A DNA stretch of 37,660 nt from the NCBI RefSeq assembly GCF_004211145.1, contig NZ_SEBS01000034.1:1-37660 (forward strand), given 5' to 3'. The notes below the pieces were generated by a model that saw only the letters and a program-made list of their open reading frames with translations, was not told where the DNA came from and made no database searches. Source of the DNA: Flavobacterium sp. Lineage in GTDB: Bacteria > Bacteroidota > Bacteroidia > Flavobacteriales > Flavobacteriaceae. This document shows positions 8,168 to 15,655 of the stretch, piece by piece. The position numbers and the translations under genes are program-made. Within the stretch, counting starts at the first letter, position 1; every line of letters starts with the position of its first letter.

Positions 8168-9598
8168 CTAGAAATTGAAATAAATGAAACGGTTGTTGAC
8201 GACGCCAAGGAAAATCACGAGCAGCAGCACGAAAAGATACGAGGTGAAACGCACGGCAAAAAATCGGTTTTCAAAAAATCGGAGTTTGGTCGGGAAGTAT
8301 TCGTCGCGAAAATCCGATGCGAAAAGCAAACCCAATCCGAATGCGGCCAGCGTCAGCGTCGGCATGTCGAGAAACGGCATTCCGTGGTCGGTGAACAATT
8401 TGGCGATGATCGTCGCGGCGTCCGAAAGGTTGTCGGCACGTCCGAAAATCTGCGAAAACGCGAACAAACCAAAGATGAAAATACAACAGACGAATATGAA
8501 AAATGGCTTTCCCGACAAATTATATCTCTCGCGAAATTCCTTGCGGTTCTTCGCCGTGAGCGCTTCAATGCTCAGGAAAATGCCCTGCATCAAACCCCAG
8601 ATTACATAAGTCATTCTCGCGCCGTGCCAGATTCCGCTGATCAGGAACGCGAGCAGCAACGCGTAGACGATTCCCCATTTTCCGCGTTTGCGCAGCGAGA
8701 AAGAAATCGGTGTGTAAATGTAATCGGTGATCCAGGTGATCAGTGAAATGTGCCAGCGACGCCAGAGTTCGGCCATGGAAATAGAAAAAAACGGTCGGCG
8801 GAAATTCTGCATCACGTCAAATCCCATGATTTTCGCACAACCGATCGCGATCAACGAATAACCGCCCAAATCGGCGTAAACCTGAAACGGATATAAAATC
8901 GTCGTGAGCGTAAACGTCGTGCCGTTGTGGATCGAAATATCCTTGAAAACCTCGTCGATGTAAATCCCGATGCGGTCGGCCACGACGAGTTTCATGAAAA
9001 ATCCCCACAACATCCATTTCAAGCCCTGGCTCAAGTTCGCGGGATCCAATTTCGCGGGCGAGTGGAATTGCGGCAACATGTTTTTTCCGCGTTCGATCGG
9101 GCCTGAAAGCACGAGTGGAAAAAAGCTGATGAACAAAGCCAAAATCCCGAGGTTTTTCTCGGCCTCGATCTCCTCGTTGTACACGTCGACCGTGTAGCCG
9201 ATTGCCATGAACGTGTAAAAAGAAATCCCGACTGGCATCAGAAGCGAAATCTCGGGCAACGTATATCGCACGTTCATCGCGGTCAACACGTCGAAAACGC
9301 CTTGGTTGATCGCAGGGAAATACTTGAAGAACAGCAGCGGAAGCAAAATTAGGACGACGTTCGCCCACAACAGTTTATTGCGTTTGGCATCGTCGTCGGC
9401 GCTTTGGATCCGGTTCGTAAAAAACCACGTCGAAAGCGTGATTCCCGCAGTCAACAACGCGAAAACCGGCTTGAGATTTATGTAAAAATAATAACTGGCC
9501 ACGAGCAGAAGCAACCAGCGGAACCGCGCGGGCGTCGCGTAGAACAGCACGCAAACCACGGGGAAGAAAATAAAGAAATGTAAGGACGTAAAAGTCAT
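8168..9598 (-). CDS. MBOAT-family O-acyltransferase (copy 2, next to ACP2)
   Basis: A 476-residue MBOAT protein, the same length as copy 1 but clearly diverged. Family blocks are LMPVGISFYTFMAIGYTVDVY (split about 120-140), ELWRRWHISLITW (His283) and SGIWHGARMTYVIWG with the presumed catalytic His325. It starts 14 bases after the ACP2 stop and ends directly against its SGNH partner. DltB, the best-known carrier-dependent MBOAT, takes D-alanine from the DltC carrier. The position next to ACP2 suggests the same type of donor here. The LGG/PLGGS segment of AlgI-type enzymes is replaced by PISFSLRKRGKWG, which supports a different substrate from copy 1. Confidence 0.9.
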   Translation of the reverse strand: MTFTSLHFFIFFPVVCVLFYATPARFRWLLLLVASYYFYINLKPVFALLTAGITLSTWFFTNRIQSADDDAKRNKLLWANVVLILLPLLFFKYFPAINQGVFDVLTAMNVRYTLPEISLLMPVGISFYTFMAIGYTVDVYNEEIEAEKNLGILALFISFFPLVLSGPIERGKNMLPQFHSPAKLDPANLSQGLKWMLWGFFMKLVVADRIGIYIDEVFKDISIHNGTTFTLTTILYPFQVYADLGGYSLIAIGCAKIMGFDVMQNFRRPFFSISMAELWRRWHISLITWITDYIYTPISFSLRKRGKWGIVYALLLAFLISGIWHGARMTYVIWGLMQGIFLSIEALTAKNRKEFRERYNLSGKPFFIFVCCIFIFGLFAFSQIFGRADNLSDAATIIAKLFTDHGMPFLDMPTLTLAAFGLGLLFASDFRDEYFPTKLRFFENRFFAVRFTSYLFVLLLVIFLGVVNNRFIYFNF

Positions 9599-9612
9599 TT
9601 ACATAGGTTGCG

Positions 9613-9852
9613 TTACAGTTTGGATGCGATCACATCGATCATGTCGCCTACGTTTTTCATCTTGTTGAGCTCGCGCAATTTGAACGTGATGCCGAAAGTT
9701 TTCTCTACTTCCGAGATCAGGATCATGTGCGAAAGCGAATCCCAATTGTCGACGTCGTTGGCCGACAGCGATTCGGTCACCTCGAGGTTCTCATTGTTGA
9801 ACACGCTTTTAAAAACGGGCGCGAGTTTTTGTGCGATGGCGTTGTTTTCCAT
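9613..9852 (-). CDS. Acyl carrier protein (ACP2)
   Basis: A 79-residue acidic four-helix carrier protein. The phosphopantetheine attachment site is DNWDSLSHM with Ser39 in the DSL motif. Helix III residues FGITFKLRELNKMKNVGDM match the usual recognition helix. It lies between a GNAT gene (4-base gap) and MBOAT copy 2 (14-base gap). It is not the fatty-acid AcpP, which normally sits next to fabF, and it differs from ACP1 (11625-11855), so the locus encodes two dedicated carriers. I infer that it presents the finished acyl group to the MBOAT, as DltC does. A 4'-phosphopantetheinyl transferase is not in the window. Confidence 0.88.
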   Translation of the reverse strand: MENNAIAQKLAPVFKSVFNNENLEVTESLSANDVDNWDSLSHMILISEVEKTFGITFKLRELNKMKNVGDMIDVIASKL

Positions 9853-9856
9853 GGTA

Positions 9857-10606
9857 TTATTTGGTGTAAATATAATCTTTTGTGCCGTTGGGTCTGCTGC
9901 CCAAAAGCGTGTGGATGCGCTTCACTTTTTGGTTTTGCGTATCGACCCACAAATAACTGTACGCAATATTTTGTTCCTTGAGCCAATCGTACATCTGGAG
10001 CAGCAAAAACAGTCCGTTGCTTCCCAAATCGACCCAATAGTTGAAATAACATTTTTTGCCCTGGACGGTGAAAATGAAAATCCCGCAAATCTCGTCATTT
10101 TCGTAATTGACTAGCACTTGGTTGTTTGCGATGAACTTCGCGATCGTTTCGTCGCTGGGCAAGTGATCGGCGAATGTGTCGAGTTGGTCGTACAGCAAGA
10201 ACTTGACGCGTTCCAAATCTTTTCCTGACGCAAATTCGGCGCGAAAAACATCGTTCCCGCGGAATTCATGATTTTCATACACCTCGTAAACGCGATACGG
10301 TTTGAAACCCGACTTTTCCAGAACAGGCTCGAAAGCCGCGATTCCATCTTTCGACGGAATGTTGATCACGGTCGTCGTTTCGATTCTTGAAAGTTCCGAA
10401 GTCAAATCCCCGACATCGTTCGTCAGGAAATAAACGCGTGAAAAACCGACTTCATCCTTTTTGAGCAGGATCGATTTTTCGGTTTTCAGGTATTCGAAAC
10501 CATCGACGTCGGCGTTGAAATAATTCGAAAGTGCTACGCCATTGTCGTAGATTTCCTCAATGCCGTCCTCAATCTCATCTACCGATGCTTTCCGGAATCC
10601 GTTCAT
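9857..10606 (-). CDS. GNAT-like acyltransferase of the acyl cassette
   Basis: A 249-residue soluble protein. I see GNAT-like features but not a sharp signature. The C-terminal half has a strand pair VLVNYENDEICGIFIFTVQGKKCYFNYWVD, interrupted as expected for beta4 and beta5 of a GNAT fold. It is followed by GLFLLLQMYDWLKEQNI and SYLWVDTQNQKVKRIHTLLG. The last part resembles the GNAT region where a side chain (N-Q-K-V-K-R) packs near CoA. The N-terminal half may be a second, degenerate GNAT domain. It overlaps the KAS III stop by four bases and precedes ACP2 by four. Possible roles are N-acylation of an aminoacyl-carrier or transfer between carriers; this is inference. The family call is moderate. 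Confidence 0.62.
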   Translation of the reverse strand: MNGFRKASVDEIEDGIEEIYDNGVALSNYFNADVDGFEYLKTEKSILLKKDEVGFSRVYFLTNDVGDLTSELSRIETTTVINIPSKDGIAAFEPVLEKSGFKPYRVYEVYENHEFRGNDVFRAEFASGKDLERVKFLLYDQLDTFADHLPSDETIAKFIANNQVLVNYENDEICGIFIFTVQGKKCYFNYWVDLGSNGLFLLLQMYDWLKEQNIAYSYLWVDTQNQKVKRIHTLLGSRPNGTKDYIYTK

Positions 10607-11628
10607 TCGAAATTCACTATCGTTGCGCCCATTGAAAGCCCGACGCCAAAACCCGCGAGCAGTACTTTATTTCCAGGATTGATCTTGTTTTCCAAAGCCG
10701 CGCGTTTTATCGCAATCGGAATCGTCGATGAAACCGTATTCCCGACATCGCCGATCGAAACGAAGAATTTTTCCTCAGGAATCTTGCAGCGTTTGCGCAT
10801 ATAATCGAGCATGTACGCGTTCGCCTGATGGAAAATGTACAAATCGGGATCGTTGACTTCCATGTCGTTCTGGGCGAGCAATCGGTTCACCATCGGCGGA
10901 ACTTCGAGGGCCGTGAACTGGAAAATTTCCTTTCCGTTCATGTACAGATAATCGTCGTTGCGGATGAAATCGCCTTCGTCGTTGAGTTGGTCTTCCTGCT
11001 TCGTCTTGTCTTGTTTGATGCCGCTGTTCTTGACGATCAAATGGCCTGCGCCTCCGCCGTCGGTACCGTACACGAAATTCGTGATCACCGCTTTGAACGT
11101 TTCATCTGAAGGTTTCGACGTTATCAATGAAACCGAAGCGCCGTCCCCGAAGATCGTCTTGTTCGACTTGTCGCGGTCGTGGATCAGTTTCGTATACGTT
11201 TCAGACGTCACGAGCAATACGTTCTTCGCCTGACCCGTTTCGATCAACCCTTTCGCCAGGCCCAATCCATAGATGTAGCCCGAGCATCCGAGGTTGAAAT
11301 CGAGCGCGCCGCACGTCGTCGGTAATCCGATCCTGTCCTGTAAAATGCAGGCCGTCGTCGGCAACAGATAATCGGGGCTTTGGGTGCAGAAAAGCAGGAA
11401 ATCGATGTCTTGTTTTTCGATCGGATGTTCCGAGAAGAATTTCTCGAGTGCCGAAATCGCCATGTCGCTCGAGAATTCGTCGTCGGCTGAAATATGTCGT
11501 TCGAAAATCCCCGTTTTTTGGGAAATCTTATCGACCGACCATTCGGGATGAAGTCGCGAAAGTTCGGCGTTGTCGAGGATCGCTTCGGGCAAATAATACG
11601 ATATTCCGTTCAGATACGCTTTCATCAT
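10603..11628 (-). CDS. 3-oxoacyl-ACP synthase III-like (KAS III/FabH family)
   Basis: A 341-residue thiolase-fold enzyme. The KAS III triad is complete by eye: Cys115 in NLGCSGY, His267 in FHQAN and Asn297 in GDVGNTVSST. Other family segments are EWSVDKISQKTGIFERH, FGDGASVSLI and the C-terminal GVGLSMGATI. FabH joins a starter acyl-CoA to malonyl-ACP; relatives can also transfer acyl groups to other nucleophiles. Here it lies between two carrier-protein genes, overlapping ACP1 by four bases and the GNAT gene by four, so it is a locus-specific enzyme rather than housekeeping FabH. I saw no ketoreductase, dehydratase or KAS I/II nearby, so one condensation or a transfer between carriers is more likely than chain building. 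Two adjacent Met codons make the exact start ambiguous by one residue. Confidence 0.9.
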   Translation of the reverse strand: MMKAYLNGISYYLPEAILDNAELSRLHPEWSVDKISQKTGIFERHISADDEFSSDMAISALEKFFSEHPIEKQDIDFLLFCTQSPDYLLPTTACILQDRIGLPTTCGALDFNLGCSGYIYGLGLAKGLIETGQAKNVLLVTSETYTKLIHDRDKSNKTIFGDGASVSLITSKPSDETFKAVITNFVYGTDGGGAGHLIVKNSGIKQDKTKQEDQLNDEGDFIRNDDYLYMNGKEIFQFTALEVPPMVNRLLAQNDMEVNDPDLYIFHQANAYMLDYMRKRCKIPEEKFFVSIGDVGNTVSSTIPIAIKRAALENKINPGNKVLLAGFGVGLSMGATIVNFE

Positions 11629-11855
11629 GCGGTGCGTGAAGTGACCAAGTCGAACAATTGTTGGATGGTTTTCTGGTTGCGATAATCGGCTTCGGTGATG
11701 TCGTAACCGAATTCGTCCTTGATCATTACCATTATCGTCATTCCCGTGAGCGAATCGTAGGATCCGAAATCGCGGAAATTATCGTCGAACCCCAAATCGT
11801 CGACCGGATCGAGGAATTGTTCTTTTACTTTTTCGATGAATTCAGCCTTATCCAT
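11625..11855 (-). CDS. Carrier protein paired with the adenylation enzyme (ACP1)
   Basis: A 76-residue carrier protein with the 4'-phosphopantetheine site SYDSLTGM (Ser35) and a recognition helix after it (IMVMIKDEFGYDIT). Its start lies eight bases inside the end of the adenylation gene and its stop overlaps the KAS III start, which fits a DltA/DltC- or AlmE/AlmF-type partnership. It differs from ACP2 in length and around the serine (YDSLTGM against WDSLSHM). I infer that the adenylation enzyme loads an amino acid or similar acid onto it and that KAS III and/or the GNAT protein act on the bound group. Confidence 0.88.
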   Translation of the reverse strand: MDKAEFIEKVKEQFLDPVDDLGFDDNFRDFGSYDSLTGMTIMVMIKDEFGYDITEADYRNQKTIQQLFDLVTSRTA

Positions 11856-13350
11856 TTGTGGTGTTTATTTCGTTAATCATTAGTTTGAGCGTCTTCCTAT
11901 CGACTTTGTCGTTCGAATTCAGCGGAAATTGCGCAAGCGGTATGATGCGCGTCGGCACCATGTACGGCGGCAGTTTCGCCTTGAGCGCGATCGTGACGTC
12001 GGTCGGGTCGATTTGCTCGGTTTCTATGTAGAGCGCAATTTCAGTATTGTTGAGCGCGTTCGTGAAATCGGTCGCGACGGCATTTTTCCCGTTCAGGAAG
12101 TTGCGCGCGTGGTGTTCGATTTCGCCAAGCTCGATGCGATATCCCTGGATTTTTACTTGGTAATCCTTGCGTCCGGCGTACATCAAATCGCCGTCGGCAT
12201 CGAAGTAACACAAATCGCCCGTGTGATAGAAACGCTCGGTTTTGCCATCGTGCCCGAGTTCAAAAAACGACTCGGCGTTCTTCTCGGCATTCTGCCAATA
12301 TCCGGGCGTGAGTTGCGCACCGGCGACGCACAATTCGCCTTTTTCGCCTTTTGGAACTTCTGTTTTATTTTCGTCGAGAATCAATGCGATCACGCCATCC
12401 ATCGGTTTCCCGATAGACAACATGCCGTTGAGTTGCTTCGCGTTTTTGGTCGGGACTTTATAATAAGTGCAGTAAATCGTGGCTTCGGTCGGGCCGTAAA
12501 AGTCGAAGATCTCGGCATTCGGTAAGCAGTTTTGCCATTCTTCGACGAGTTCTTTTGGCGAGGCTTCGGCGGTCAGGATGCAGTAGCGCATCGAGGGCAC
12601 GTTTATCTCGTCGAAATACGGCCGCAGGTAGCGAACCATCGATGGTGCCATCGCCCCGAACGTGAGTTCGTGGTCCTCGAAAAGCCCGAAAACGTAACTG
12701 TATTTTATCTCGTGGTGCGGAATCGTATACACGCAGGCGCCTTTCGTGAGCGGCGCGAGGAACGATTGGATGGAAACGTCGAACGTCAGGTCGAAACATT
12801 GCAAACACCTGTCGGCGCTTGAGAGTTCGATGCCCGATTTCCAGAACGAATCCATGAACGAACCGATGTTTTCGCGCGAAAGGGTCACGCCTTTCGGTTG
12901 GCCAGTGCTGCCCGACGTGAACAAAATGTAGGCGAGTTCGCAATCATCGGCATCGTTCGGTTCGAGTTGCAGACCTTCGAATTCGAGTTCCGATGTGGTG
13001 ATCGTCTCAATTGGAAATTCCTCTTTTTTTACCGACGACAACACCAGATCGCTTTGGGTCTGGCCGATGATTTCTATGCTTCGGCCCAACGGTTGCGCCG
13101 GATGAAGCGGCACGTACGCCAAACCTTCGAGCCACAACGCGAAGATCGACGCATAGGTTTCGATGTCGTCATTGGCGACGAGCGCGACGATTTTCGAACC
13201 TGATTTCGCCGAAACCGCTTTTCTTATTTTTGAAACGTGTCGCGCAAGATCGGCATACGTGAAAAACGTCCCGTCGATGCAAAAAGCATTTTCGGCCGAA
13301 TGTTCGACGACTGCTTTCAGGAACGGTTCAAGTATGGTTTTGCTGAACAT
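11848..13350 (-). CDS. Amino-acid adenylation enzyme, DltA-like stand-alone A domain
   Basis: A 500-residue ANL-superfamily enzyme with all core blocks: A3 TSGSTGQPKG (145-154), A4 FDVS (Asp191), A5 FYGPTEATI (284-292), A7 YHTGDL (Asp379), A8 GRKDYQVKIQGYRIELGEIE (393-412) and A10 with the catalytic lysine NDKVDRK (Lys482). The Asp in A4 is the residue that binds the alpha-amino group in amino-acid activating domains, so an amino acid is a likely substrate. The length matches DltA, which has no fused carrier. The next gene is a separate carrier protein. By-eye alignment to PheA gives pocket residues near D-V-Q-A-L-A-F-I-Y-K, which I cannot assign. A promoter-like sequence precedes it, so it may begin its own transcript. 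Confidence 0.9.
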   Translation of the reverse strand: MFSKTILEPFLKAVVEHSAENAFCIDGTFFTYADLARHVSKIRKAVSAKSGSKIVALVANDDIETYASIFALWLEGLAYVPLHPAQPLGRSIEIIGQTQSDLVLSSVKKEEFPIETITTSELEFEGLQLEPNDADDCELAYILFTSGSTGQPKGVTLSRENIGSFMDSFWKSGIELSSADRCLQCFDLTFDVSIQSFLAPLTKGACVYTIPHHEIKYSYVFGLFEDHELTFGAMAPSMVRYLRPYFDEINVPSMRYCILTAEASPKELVEEWQNCLPNAEIFDFYGPTEATIYCTYYKVPTKNAKQLNGMLSIGKPMDGVIALILDENKTEVPKGEKGELCVAGAQLTPGYWQNAEKNAESFFELGHDGKTERFYHTGDLCYFDADGDLMYAGRKDYQVKIQGYRIELGEIEHHARNFLNGKNAVATDFTNALNNTEIALYIETEQIDPTDVTIALKAKLPPYMVPTRIIPLAQFPLNSNDKVDRKTLKLMINEINTTNG

Positions 13351-13371
13351 TGCGGGGTTTTGCGGTAATTA

Positions 13372-13379
13372 CAAAAGTA
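13372..13379 (-). promoter_or_regulatory. Possible -7 promoter element before the acyl cassette
   Basis: On the minus strand TACTTTTG matches TAnnTTTG and ends 21 bases before the ATG of the adenylation gene. I see no good TTG at the -33 distance, which would fall inside the pyruvyltransferase coding sequence. It lies in a 47-base intergenic gap, one of the larger ones in this operon. Confidence 0.35.
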
Positions 13380-13397
13380 CGTTTTTATATGCGTGGA

Positions 13398-14372
13398 TTA
13401 TCCTTTTTGGATGAATGCGCGGCATTTTTCCTTGAGTGGCTCGGCAAGCGCGTGGTGCTTTTCGAGATTCCTGACAATGGTGTCTTTGGTGATTTTCCCG
13501 TTGAGACCGAAATTCGTCGTAAACGAACCGTCTTTCGTGTTCACGTCGACGCGGTTGAACAGATCGAGAATGCCGTCGAATCGGCAGGAATCCACGAAAC
13601 TGTCGAATCCGTTCACGAAAATCACAGGCGTTCCCATCGCGAGGCACGGCAAGGCGCAATGTATTCTCGAGGTGATGACGAGTTTGGCGCGTGCGTATTT
13701 TTTGAGGATTTCATCGGCCATCGCGAATTTTTGCTCGTCCGAATGCGTGTTCGCAGGCGGTTCCTGGTTGATAAACTTCGCGGTTTTGAGCAATTCGGCG
13801 TCGATGAAATTCGAGATGTGTTTTTTCTTTTTTCCGATCTTGAACAGGTTGCCGTTTTGGATGCTGCGCAGGAACCGTCGGTAATCATAGGTCACTTTTT
13901 CCCAGGACGAATAGCTGTACAGCGGATCGACGATGTAAATGTCATCGCCCCTTTCAGAATCGTCGACCTTGTAATTGTCGAGCGTCAGCGTCAGGCAACC
14001 TGAAAAATACGCGTCGATTCCTTTTGCTTTCAACGTATCGGCTGAAAATTGGTCGCGACAACCGATGGGTTCGTGTTTTTTCAGATACGCGATCCCTTTT
14101 TCACTCAACATGGCCGGAGCAGCTGTGTTGTTGACGTGGAACGATACGAAAAGCGGAACGATATCGTCGCTCGGCACCCAATTCGAGGCGTTGTGCGTGA
14201 ACCAACCGTTCATGATGAGTTTGGTTTGTCCACCGTGATAATCGGCGAGCTTTTCGCGGTTGATCAATGCATCGACCTGCGGCAGATATTGCTTGGCGGC
14301 AAGGCTTTGCACGTTGTCACCGACGTTATAGAATTTCTTGTTTTCGACGTAGGAAAGTAGTCCGTATTTCAT
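13398..14372 (-). CDS. Polysaccharide pyruvyltransferase family protein
   Basis: A 324-residue protein of the CsaB/WcaK family, which adds a pyruvate ketal from phosphoenolpyruvate to a sugar. It starts MKYGLLSY with FYNVGDNVQSLAAKQYLP, the usual N-terminal G(D/N)xxQ region. Later come GCRDQFSADTLKAKGIDAYFSGCLTLTL and, near the C-terminus, VITSRIHCALPCLAMGTPVIFV, the family's conserved R-x-H block. The frame is open for 12 more codons upstream, but these would overlap the previous gene's stop; ATG at 14372 leaves an 8-base gap. The family also contains members of other function, so the ketal role is likely but unproven. It probably acts on a nucleotide- or lipid-linked sugar. Confidence 0.82.
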   Translation of the reverse strand: MKYGLLSYVENKKFYNVGDNVQSLAAKQYLPQVDALINREKLADYHGGQTKLIMNGWFTHNASNWVPSDDIVPLFVSFHVNNTAAPAMLSEKGIAYLKKHEPIGCRDQFSADTLKAKGIDAYFSGCLTLTLDNYKVDDSERGDDIYIVDPLYSYSSWEKVTYDYRRFLRSIQNGNLFKIGKKKKHISNFIDAELLKTAKFINQEPPANTHSDEQKFAMADEILKKYARAKLVITSRIHCALPCLAMGTPVIFVNGFDSFVDSCRFDGILDLFNRVDVNTKDGSFTTNFGLNGKITKDTIVRNLEKHHALAEPLKEKCRAFIQKG

Positions 14373-14380
14373 GTGGTATG

Positions 14381-15655
14381 TTAGGCCCGGCGGAATTTGA
14401 GATACCATTCGAACAGGCGCGGGAACTTGCTGATGATTATAAATTTAAACTTCTTGACGCGCGATTGCGACTCTACGTCTTTTTTGACGACCTCGTCGAG
14501 ACGGAGCGCCGTAAAGGTAGCAATATTATTTTTTTCGGTTTCGGGGTTTTCGAGGAAAAACAGCTTGGTTGTCTGCCTCGATTTTTCCTGCAGGCAACGC
14601 CATTCGTACGCGACGCCTGTCGTCATCACGGGCTGGTTTTCAAAATTCGACGCGAGCAGATCATAAAAGTCCGACGGCATTTCAAAACCGTACTCGTTCG
14701 GGTTCTCGCCACAAAGCACAAATCCCAGCATCGTGCGCTGGCACTTGGGGCAACGGCTGCAGTTCTTGCCTTTTCGGGGTTCGTGATAGCAGACGCGCAG
14801 TTGGGCTTTGTGTCCTGTTTTATGCGCGAACGCGACGATATTCTCGATCTTCTCGGTGCGTCGGAACTGGAAACCATCGTGGATGACTTTCATGTCGGCC
14901 CATTTCACCTTTTCGTCGGTTTCCGATGTCGATCCCCAACCGAACGAGACTTCGCCCGTGTTCGACGACGCGATCAACACCGTCCTGATGCCGAAAATAT
15001 GACTTAAAGGCGCGATCAGGCTGATGAGCGCCATGCCGTGCTGGACTTTTCCCCACCAACTCATGTCGGCGAGCAGGTCGACGTGATGCGTGTAAAACGT
15101 GCGCAGGTTGCTTTTTACGTATTGGACGCGGTCGTCATTTATGATTTCTTCCTCGGCATTGTAACGCTGGAATTCGTCCCAGCGTTTTTCATCGTCGAGC
15201 GAAACGTCAGCGCCCCAAACCGAAACGAGGAATGGATTCTCATCTATGTTGCGCGTCAGAGCTTCGAACGCATCGAGACCGCCGCTGAACAACAGCGCGG
15301 TTTGGTTTCCGTCGAGTTTGTTTCGGACCGAATTTTTGCAGATTACGTTGCTGTCGAATTTTATCTGCTTGAAGTGCGCGAAAAATTCCGATTTCAATGA
15401 TTCGAGCGAATCCAGGAAGGTCGCGTCGGCTTCAGGGATTTCGATGTCAAAACCCGCGAACCATGAGATCGGCGTGAAATTCGCGAGGAATGGAATCACG
15501 GCGATGCCTGTCGGGATTTGGCTTACGTCGAGATCGTATTCGGCAAAGAAAACCTCATTCTTATTGAAATATTTCGACAACGCGCCATCGTACGAATAAT
15601 CGTAAACGATGCGTTTTCCGTCATTTTCAAATCGCAGACCGTGTAGCCTAAGCAT
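14381..15655 (-). CDS. QueC-like PP-loop ATPase of the polysaccharide locus
   Basis: A 424-residue protein of uncertain function. The central domain has a PP-loop ATP-binding motif LLFSGGLDA (SGGLD at 124-128). Downstream is a QueC-like zinc site: Cys289, then Cys299, Cys302 and Cys305 in KNCSRCPKCQRTML. QueC uses ATP and ammonia to turn a carboxylate into an amide and then a nitrile; relatives occur in QatABCD and type IV CBASS defence systems. About 110 N-terminal residues (rich in aromatics, with EYDLDVSQIP) form an extra domain. Here it lies between the flippase (8-base overlap) and the pyruvyltransferase. I infer ATP-dependent modification, perhaps amidation, of a carboxylated sugar made by the dehydrogenases in this locus. 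The family call rests on motifs only. Confidence 0.7.
   Translation of the reverse strand: MLRLHGLRFENDGKRIVYDYSYDGALSKYFNKNEVFFAEYDLDVSQIPTGIAVIPFLANFTPISWFAGFDIEIPEADATFLDSLESLKSEFFAHFKQIKFDSNVICKNSVRNKLDGNQTALLFSGGLDAFEALTRNIDENPFLVSVWGADVSLDDEKRWDEFQRYNAEEEIINDDRVQYVKSNLRTFYTHHVDLLADMSWWGKVQHGMALISLIAPLSHIFGIRTVLIASSNTGEVSFGWGSTSETDEKVKWADMKVIHDGFQFRRTEKIENIVAFAHKTGHKAQLRVCYHEPRKGKNCSRCPKCQRTMLGFVLCGENPNEYGFEMPSDFYDLLASNFENQPVMTTGVAYEWRCLQEKSRQTTKLFFLENPETEKNNIATFTALRLDEVVKKDVESQSRVKKFKFIIISKFPRLFEWYLKFRRA

Noticed and set aside
13350..15007. Long plus-strand frames (217 and 246 codons)
   Set aside because: Antisense to the pyruvyltransferase and QueC-like genes. Their composition is that of reverse-frame translation, with no recognisable motif.
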